Source: Lachnospiraceae bacterium UBA3645 (GTDB lineage Bacteria; Bacillota; Clostridia; Lachnospirales; Lachnospiraceae). Taken from it: a stretch of 10,732 nucleotides of DNA. This document shows positions 6,895 to 10,732 of this stretch, piece after piece (the stretch's first letter is position 1; each line of letters starts with the position of its first letter). The notes beneath the pieces are model-generated. The model was not told the origin of the DNA. It searched no databases and was given only the letters and a program-made list of their open reading frames with translations. The DNA is taken from contig DFKM01000186.1 in the NCBI GenBank assembly GCA_002373555.1, positions 1 to 10,732 on the forward strand. Direction: 5' to 3'. Both the position numbers and the translations under genes were made by a program.

Positions 6895-6906
6895 AAACGT
6901 TTAAGT
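6895..6906. promoter_or_regulatory. Operator site 3 at the lacI-type gene
   Basis: AAACGTTTAAGT, identical to site 1, lies directly downstream of the predicted transcription start of the regulator gene and upstream of its ribosome site. It fits autoregulation and joint control of the downstream GH3 and transporter genes. The longer symmetric core is AAAACGTTT. Confidence 0.7.
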
Positions 6907-6913
6907 AAGCACT

Positions 6914-6920
6914 GAAGGGG
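6914..6920 (+). promoter_or_regulatory. Ribosome binding site that favours a TTG start
   Basis: GAAGGGG lies 8 nt before TTG at 6929 and 17 nt before the next in-frame ATG at 6938. Spacing therefore supports TTG initiation of the regulator, giving MVTMKDIAKR. A start by TTG could keep repressor levels low. Confidence 0.6.
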
Positions 6921-6928
6921 ATGATTGC

Positions 6929-7936
6929 TTGGTCACAATGAAGGATATCGCCAAGCGCTGCGGCGTTTCGATCGCCACAGTCAGCAAAGCGCTGAACGGA
7001 CATCAGGATATAGGGGAAGCGACCAGACAGTACATCATCGATACCGCCAGGGAAATGGGTTATACAGCCAATTCTGCCGCAAGAGCGCTGAAGACGAACC
7101 GCACCTACAATCTCGGAATCGTTTTCGTGGATCTGCAGAACAGCGGCTTCATGCATGAGTATTTCGCTTCCACGCTGAACTACTTCCGGATCGAAGCGGA
7201 GCAGCAGGGATATGACATCTCCTTCATCAACAGCAATGTCGGACATCAGAACCAGACGTACCTGCAGCACGCGCTCTACAGAGGCGTCGACGGCGTCGCG
7301 ATCATCTGTGCGGATTTCAAGGATCCGATGGTCCAGGAGCTGGCTTACTCCAGTCTCCCGGTCGTCACACTGGATCACGCGTTCCACAACAGGACGGCGG
7401 TTCTTTCAGACAATACGGACGGAATGGCAGCGCTGCTGCATTATGTTTACAGCAAAGGACACCGCCGGATCGCATATATCCACGGAAATGATACAGCGGT
7501 TACCGAAAGCCGTCTGACGGGATTCTTCAGAGCCAGCAGTGAGCTTGGTCTGATGATCCCGGATGAGTATCTCGGGGCCTGCGAATATCACGAGCCGAAC
7601 AGCTGCTATCTCGCCACGAAAAAAATCCTGGCGCTACCGGAACTGCCGACCTGCATTCTGTTTCCTGACGATTACGCCTATATCGGCGGTGTGAACGCGA
7701 TCACGGAAGCAGGGCTCCGCATCCCGGATGACATCTCGGTCACCGGATACGACGGCATTCACATGGCCAAGATGATGAGCCCGAGAATCACGACCTGGGA
7801 GCAGAACACGGAGGAGCTCGGAAAGACCGCGGCAGTCAGGCTGATCGACCGGATCGAGAATCCGCGGACAGCCCTGCCGGAGCACATCATCGTACACGGC
7901 AGTCTGCAGGAAGGAGAATCCGTAAAGCAGCTCTGA
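6929..7936 (+). CDS. LacI-family transcriptional regulator
   Basis: 335-residue repressor of the LacI/GalR family, of normal length. Residues 4–23 (MKDIAKRCGVSIATVSKALN) are the helix-turn-helix; AARALKT (50–56) is the hinge helix that inserts into a central CG of the operator. The sugar-binding periplasmic-protein-like core runs from LGIVFVD (62) on, with GVDGVAI (119–125), VVTLDH (145–150), HRRIAYIHG (178–186), ESRLTGF (193–199), FPDDYAYIGG (245–254), VTGYDG (271–276) and PRITTWEQN (285–293). The start is TTG at 6929, chosen by Shine–Dalgarno spacing; ATG at 6938 is the alternative. Its promoter carries an AAACGTTTAAGT site, and an identical site lies at the divergent cbp, so it probably represses both arms and itself until a sugar binds. 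The inducer (cellobiose, xylobiose or another sugar) is not evident. The GH3 gene follows after 44 nt. Confidence 0.94.
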   Translation: MVTMKDIAKRCGVSIATVSKALNGHQDIGEATRQYIIDTAREMGYTANSAARALKTNRTYNLGIVFVDLQNSGFMHEYFASTLNYFRIEAEQQGYDISFINSNVGHQNQTYLQHALYRGVDGVAIICADFKDPMVQELAYSSLPVVTLDHAFHNRTAVLSDNTDGMAALLHYVYSKGHRRIAYIHGNDTAVTESRLTGFFRASSELGLMIPDEYLGACEYHEPNSCYLATKKILALPELPTCILFPDDYAYIGGVNAITEAGLRIPDDISVTGYDGIHMAKMMSPRITTWEQNTEELGKTAAVRLIDRIENPRTALPEHIIVHGSLQEGESVKQL

Positions 7937-7980
7937 CGCAGGAACAGATTTCAGCAATTACATTTAAGGAGTATTATCAG

Positions 7981-10074
7981 ATGACACGCGAGGAGGCAGC
8001 AAAGAAAGCGGAAGCGCTGGTAAGCCTAATGACGACCGAAGAAAAAGCCGGCCAGCTTCTCTTTAACGCTCCCGCCATAGAACGTCTCGGCATACCCGAA
8101 TACAACTGGTGGAACGAAGCACTCCACGGTGTCGCCAGAGGCGGCACGGCCACCGTCTTCCCCCAGGCGATCGGCATGGCAGCCATGTTCGATGACGAAC
8201 AGCTTGAAGCGACGGCCGATGCGATCTCCACGGAAGCCAGAGCCAAATACAACGCCCTCTCCGCTCTCGGAGACCACGATATCTACCACGGACTGACAAT
8301 GTGGTCGCCGAACGTCAACATCTTCCGTGATCCCCGGTGGGGCAGAGGCCACGAGACCTACGGCGAAGACCCGTATCTGACAGCCCGGCTCGGGAAAGCC
8401 TTTGTAAGAGGCCTGCAGGGAAACGGAGAACATCTGAAGACGGCCGCCTGCGCAAAGCATTTCGCAGTGCATTCCGGACCGGAGGAGCTGCGGCACAGCT
8501 TCAATGCCATCGCTTCCGAAAAGGACATGGCAGAGACTTACCTCCCGGCCTTTCAGGCACTGGTCGAGGAAGCGGATGTGGAATCCGTCATGGGTGCCTA
8601 TAACCGGACCAATTACGAACCCTGCTGTGCAAATTCCTACCTGATGAACAAGCTTCGCGGGGAATGGGGATTTCAGGGACATTTCGTTTCCGACTGCTGG
8701 GCGCTGCGCGACTTTCATGAACATCACCGCATTACCGGATGCCCGGCCGAGACCGTGGCGCTCGCACTGAAAGCCGGCTGTGATCTGAACTGCGGATGCA
8801 CCTACGAATACATCATGAAAGCCCTGGAAGACGGGCTGATCACCGAAGCGGATATTACGGAATGTGCCGTCCGGCTGTTCACGACAAGATTCCTGCTCGG
8901 CATCCTCGGGGATGAGAAGACCGAATACGACAGCATTCCCTACACCGTTGTGGAATGTGACGAACATAAGGAACTGGCCCATCAGGATGCACTGAAGTCC
9001 TGTGTGCTTCTGAAGAACAACGGCATCCTGCCGCTGGATGCAAAGACCTGCGGCACGATCGCCGTCATCGGACCGAATGCGGACAACCGCACGGCGCTGA
9101 TCGGCAATTATCACGGAACCGCTTCCCGATATGTCACCGTTCTGGAAGGCATCCAGGATATCACGGAAGGCACGAACCGGGTCCTGTATTCCCAGGGATG
9201 CGCGTTATCCGAAGACAGAGTCGAACCGCTGGCAAAAGCAGACGACCGGATCGCAGAGGCGGTCACAGCCGCGAAGTATTCCGATACAGTGATTCTGGTC
9301 CTCGGGCTGGATGAAACGCTTGAAGGAGAGGAAGGTGATACAGGAAACAGCTATTTCTCCGGAGATAAGCAGGATCTTCTCCTTCCGGCCCCGCAGCGGA
9401 CCCTGCTGGAAAAGGTGCTGGAAGTCGGGAAGCCCACGATCGTGATCCTGATGGCAGGAAGTTCGATCGATCTGACCTGCGCTGAAGAACATGCTGCTGC
9501 CGTTCTTCTCACCTGGTATCCGGGTGCCGGAGGAGGCAGGGCAGTCGCGGAGCTCCTTTTCGGAAAGGCATCGCCTTCCGGAAAGCTCCCGGTAACCTTC
9601 TATCACAACGAAGCACTTTCAGAAATGCCGGCTTTCACAGACTACTCGATGAAAGACCGCACCTACCGCTACTACGGCGGTACACCGCTCTATCCTTTCG
9701 GATACGGGCTGACCTACGGGAAGTGCACCGTCCGGGAGATCAAGGCCGGTCCCGACACCGTCACGGTTCTTGCAAAGAACGACGGCAGCGCGGATACGGA
9801 AGACGTACTGGAGATCTATATCAAAGATACAGCCTCTCCTTTCGCCCCGCCGAACCCCGTGTTATGCGGCTTCCGCCGGATCAGACTGGCAGCCGGCGAA
9901 GAAGCACAGTACACGATCCCGCTAGGTGATTCTGCTTTCACCGTAGTCAATGACGAAGGAAAACGCATTCCCGGAAGCGGGAACTACACCGTCTATGCCG
10001 GTTTCGGCGGTCCGGATCCCCGGACAGAGGAACTGACCGGCACAAAGGCTCTGACGGCTGTGATCAGCCGGTAA
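7981..10074 (+). CDS. GH3 glycoside hydrolase, beta-xylosidase/beta-glucosidase type
   Basis: 697-residue cytoplasmic family 3 glycosidase that releases single sugars from the non-reducing end of beta-linked oligosaccharides. Domain 1 (TIM barrel, about 1–310) holds YNWWNEALHGVAR (41–53), FRDPRWGRGHETYGEDP (115–131), AKHFAVHSGPEE (158–169) and FVSDCWALRDF (235–245), with Asp238 as the expected nucleophile. Domain 2 (alpha/beta sandwich, about 340–580) includes SCVLLKNNGILPL (340–352), the Glu-rich LEGEEGDTGNS (447–457) that probably holds the acid/base, and YPFGYGLTYG (571–580). A fibronectin-III-like end (about 590–697) follows. The WWNEALHGVAR and SDCWA forms are those I associate with the bacterial GH3 beta-xylosidase/alpha-arabinofuranosidase group rather than classical BglX, so xylo-oligosaccharides are a plausible substrate; this is inference. 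There is no signal peptide. TAAGGAG lies 9 nt before the ATG. It is co-transcribed with the regulator and precedes a sugar-binding lipoprotein gene. Confidence 0.94.
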   Translation: MTREEAAKKAEALVSLMTTEEKAGQLLFNAPAIERLGIPEYNWWNEALHGVARGGTATVFPQAIGMAAMFDDEQLEATADAISTEARAKYNALSALGDHDIYHGLTMWSPNVNIFRDPRWGRGHETYGEDPYLTARLGKAFVRGLQGNGEHLKTAACAKHFAVHSGPEELRHSFNAIASEKDMAETYLPAFQALVEEADVESVMGAYNRTNYEPCCANSYLMNKLRGEWGFQGHFVSDCWALRDFHEHHRITGCPAETVALALKAGCDLNCGCTYEYIMKALEDGLITEADITECAVRLFTTRFLLGILGDEKTEYDSIPYTVVECDEHKELAHQDALKSCVLLKNNGILPLDAKTCGTIAVIGPNADNRTALIGNYHGTASRYVTVLEGIQDITEGTNRVLYSQGCALSEDRVEPLAKADDRIAEAVTAAKYSDTVILVLGLDETLEGEEGDTGNSYFSGDKQDLLLPAPQRTLLEKVLEVGKPTIVILMAGSSIDLTCAEEHAAAVLLTWYPGAGGGRAVAELLFGKASPSGKLPVTFYHNEALSEMPAFTDYSMKDRTYRYYGGTPLYPFGYGLTYGKCTVREIKAGPDTVTVLAKNDGSADTEDVLEIYIKDTASPFAPPNPVLCGFRRIRLAAGEEAQYTIPLGDSAFTVVNDEGKRIPGSGNYTVYAGFGGPDPRTEELTGTKALTAVISR

Positions 10075-10103
10075 GAGCAGATCCCAACTTCAGAAAGAAT
10101 CCG

Positions 10104-10118
10104 TCCTGCGCGGCAGGA
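10104..10118 (+). other. Small hairpin between GH3 and the binding-protein gene
   Basis: TCCTGC and GCAGGA pair over 6 bp around a 3-nt loop, 30 nt after the GH3 stop. It is followed by an A run, not T, so it is not an intrinsic terminator for the plus strand. It could be an mRNA-stabilising or processing stem between the glycosidase and the highly translated binding protein. The rest of the 122-nt gap shows no convincing promoter. Confidence 0.35.
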
Positions 10119-10196
10119 AAAACGCCTGGACAGCACAGCCGGACAGAACGGAATCTTCATAAAAACAAAGCAAAAAAACATTTTAAGGAGGACACC

Positions 10197-10732
10197 ATGA
10201 AAAAGATGAAAAAGCTCGTAGCTCTTATCACCGCGCTCTGCATGATCGGCGCACTTGCCGCCTGCGGATCGTCATCTGCTCCTGCTGAGACCGAAGCTCC
10301 GGCAGAGACCGAAGCCGCTGCTCCCGCTGAGACCGAAGCTGCCGCTCCCGCCGAAACCGAGGCTGCTGCTCCCGCTGAGACCGAGGCTGCTGAAGAAGCT
10401 GCTGCCGGCGAAGAAAAGACCATCACCCTGTGGTGCATCGCTACCGAGAGTGACGCGAACCGTCCCGCTTACGAGCAGGCGATCGCAGAGTACGAAGCCG
10501 CGCATCCCGGCGTACATATCGAATGGGAAGCATTTGAGAACGAGTCCTACAAGACCAAGATCAAAGCTGCCATGAACGATCCGTCCACGCTGCCCGACAT
10601 TTTCTTCTCCTGGTCCGGCGCTTTCCTTGGCGACTTTGCCGCTGCCGGAACCGCTTATGCAGTAGATGATGTATATCCGAAATATGCTGAGGACCTTCCC
10701 GAGGTCATGCTGCAGAACTCCACCTATGACGG
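10197..10732 (+). CDS. ABC sugar transporter substrate-binding lipoprotein, N-terminal part (runs off right edge)
   Basis: Start of a family-1 extracellular solute-binding protein (carbohydrate uptake type 1). It is anchored to the membrane outer face and delivers oligosaccharides to an ABC permease expected beyond the window. 178 codons are visible with no stop; the family is usually 400–460 residues. ATG 10197 has AAGGAGG (10185–10191) 5 nt upstream. Residues 1–22 are a lipoprotein signal (MKKMKKLVALIT, hydrophobic), with lipobox LAAC and lipidated Cys23. A low-complexity linker (29–67) with five PAETEA units follows. The mature fold begins at about residue 73: KTITLWCIATESDANRPAY, then AIAEYEAAHPGVHIEWEAFENESYKTKIKAAM and LPDIFFSWSG, typical of these proteins. 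It lies 122 nt after GH3 on the same strand and probably belongs to the same operon. The likely substrate is beta-linked oligosaccharides, judged only from the neighbours. Confidence 0.92.
   Translation, partial: MKKMKKLVALITALCMIGALAACGSSSAPAETEAPAETEAAAPAETEAAAPAETEAAAPAETEAAEEAAAGEEKTITLWCIATESDANRPAYEQAIAEYEAAHPGVHIEWEAFENESYKTKIKAAMNDPSTLPDIFFSWSGAFLGDFAAAGTAYAVDDVYPKYAEDLPEVMLQNSTYD
10281..10397 (+). repeat. In-frame tandem repeat encoding PAETEA units
   Basis: Five PAETEA units occur in the lipoprotein linker. The first two are 6 residues apart; the last four starts (residues 35, 43, 51, 59) are 8 residues apart, that is a 24-bp DNA period with small synonymous differences (GAG/GAA, GCT/GCC). 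Changes in copy number would keep the frame and only alter linker length. The segment is Ala, Glu, Pro and Thr-rich, probably extended and acidic, and would lift the sugar-binding domain off the membrane. Confidence 0.85.

Noticed and set aside
8026..9114. 362-codon minus-strand open frame inside GH3
   Set aside because: It is antisense to intact GH3 catalytic motifs, with no ribosome site or recognisable protein.
10281..10397. 24-bp repeats as a CRISPR array
   Set aside because: The repeats are in frame, contiguous without unique spacers, and encode a low-complexity linker.
10157..10438. Minus-strand Ser/Ala/Gly repeat protein opposite the PAETEA linker
   Set aside because: The repeats simply mirror the in-frame linker repeats of the lipoprotein, which has a signal peptide, lipobox and ribosome site.

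Overview
The window looks like a piece of a Lachnospiraceae-type (Clostridia, Bacillota) chromosome. The evidence is the asp23–nusB–xseA gene order, GGAGG-type ribosome binding sites, a cell-wall-repeat polysaccharide deacetylase, a cytoplasmic GH94 cellobiose phosphorylase and a lipoprotein solute-binding protein. Base composition is fairly GC-rich for that group, and many codons end in G or C. This produces long open frames antisense to the real genes. The assignment is inference from gene content; there is no rRNA or other marker to fix it. I see no tRNA, rRNA, transposon, CRISPR array or phage gene.

Left part (1–1620, minus strand): a housekeeping operon, read from right to left, of an Asp23/Gls24-family protein, NusB and the first 244 residues of exonuclease VII large subunit (XseA, running off the left edge). 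The genes are 9 nt or less apart. An extended -10 promoter lies at 1606–1614. Next, also on the minus strand, come a MATE-family multidrug exporter (1646–3064) and a secreted NodB-type polysaccharide deacetylase with cell-wall-binding-like repeats (3140–4069). Each has its own visible promoter.

Right part (4182–10732): a plant beta-glycan utilisation locus built around a 314-bp divergent regulatory region. To the left runs a full-length cellobiose phosphorylase (minus). To the right run a LacI-family repressor starting with TTG, a GH3 glycosidase of the beta-xylosidase/beta-glucosidase type, and the start of an ABC sugar-transporter binding lipoprotein cut off by the right edge. Neither glycosidase has a signal peptide. 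The likely picture is that oligosaccharides enter through the ABC transporter and are split inside the cell, by phosphorolysis (cellobiose to glucose-1-phosphate plus glucose) and by hydrolysis (GH3). The repressor would control both arms.

The most informative non-coding signal is in 6615–6928. Two exact copies of a 12-bp CG-centred element (AAACGTTTAAGT) lie just downstream of the two divergent promoters. A third, one-mismatch copy lies between them in inverted orientation, and three further palindromes are interspersed. This looks like a repressor switch, possibly with DNA looping, that controls the cellobiose phosphorylase and the repressor/GH3/transporter arm together. I see no clearly unprecedented biological system; the locus is a recognisable type, with a few regulatory and enzymatic details worth checking.
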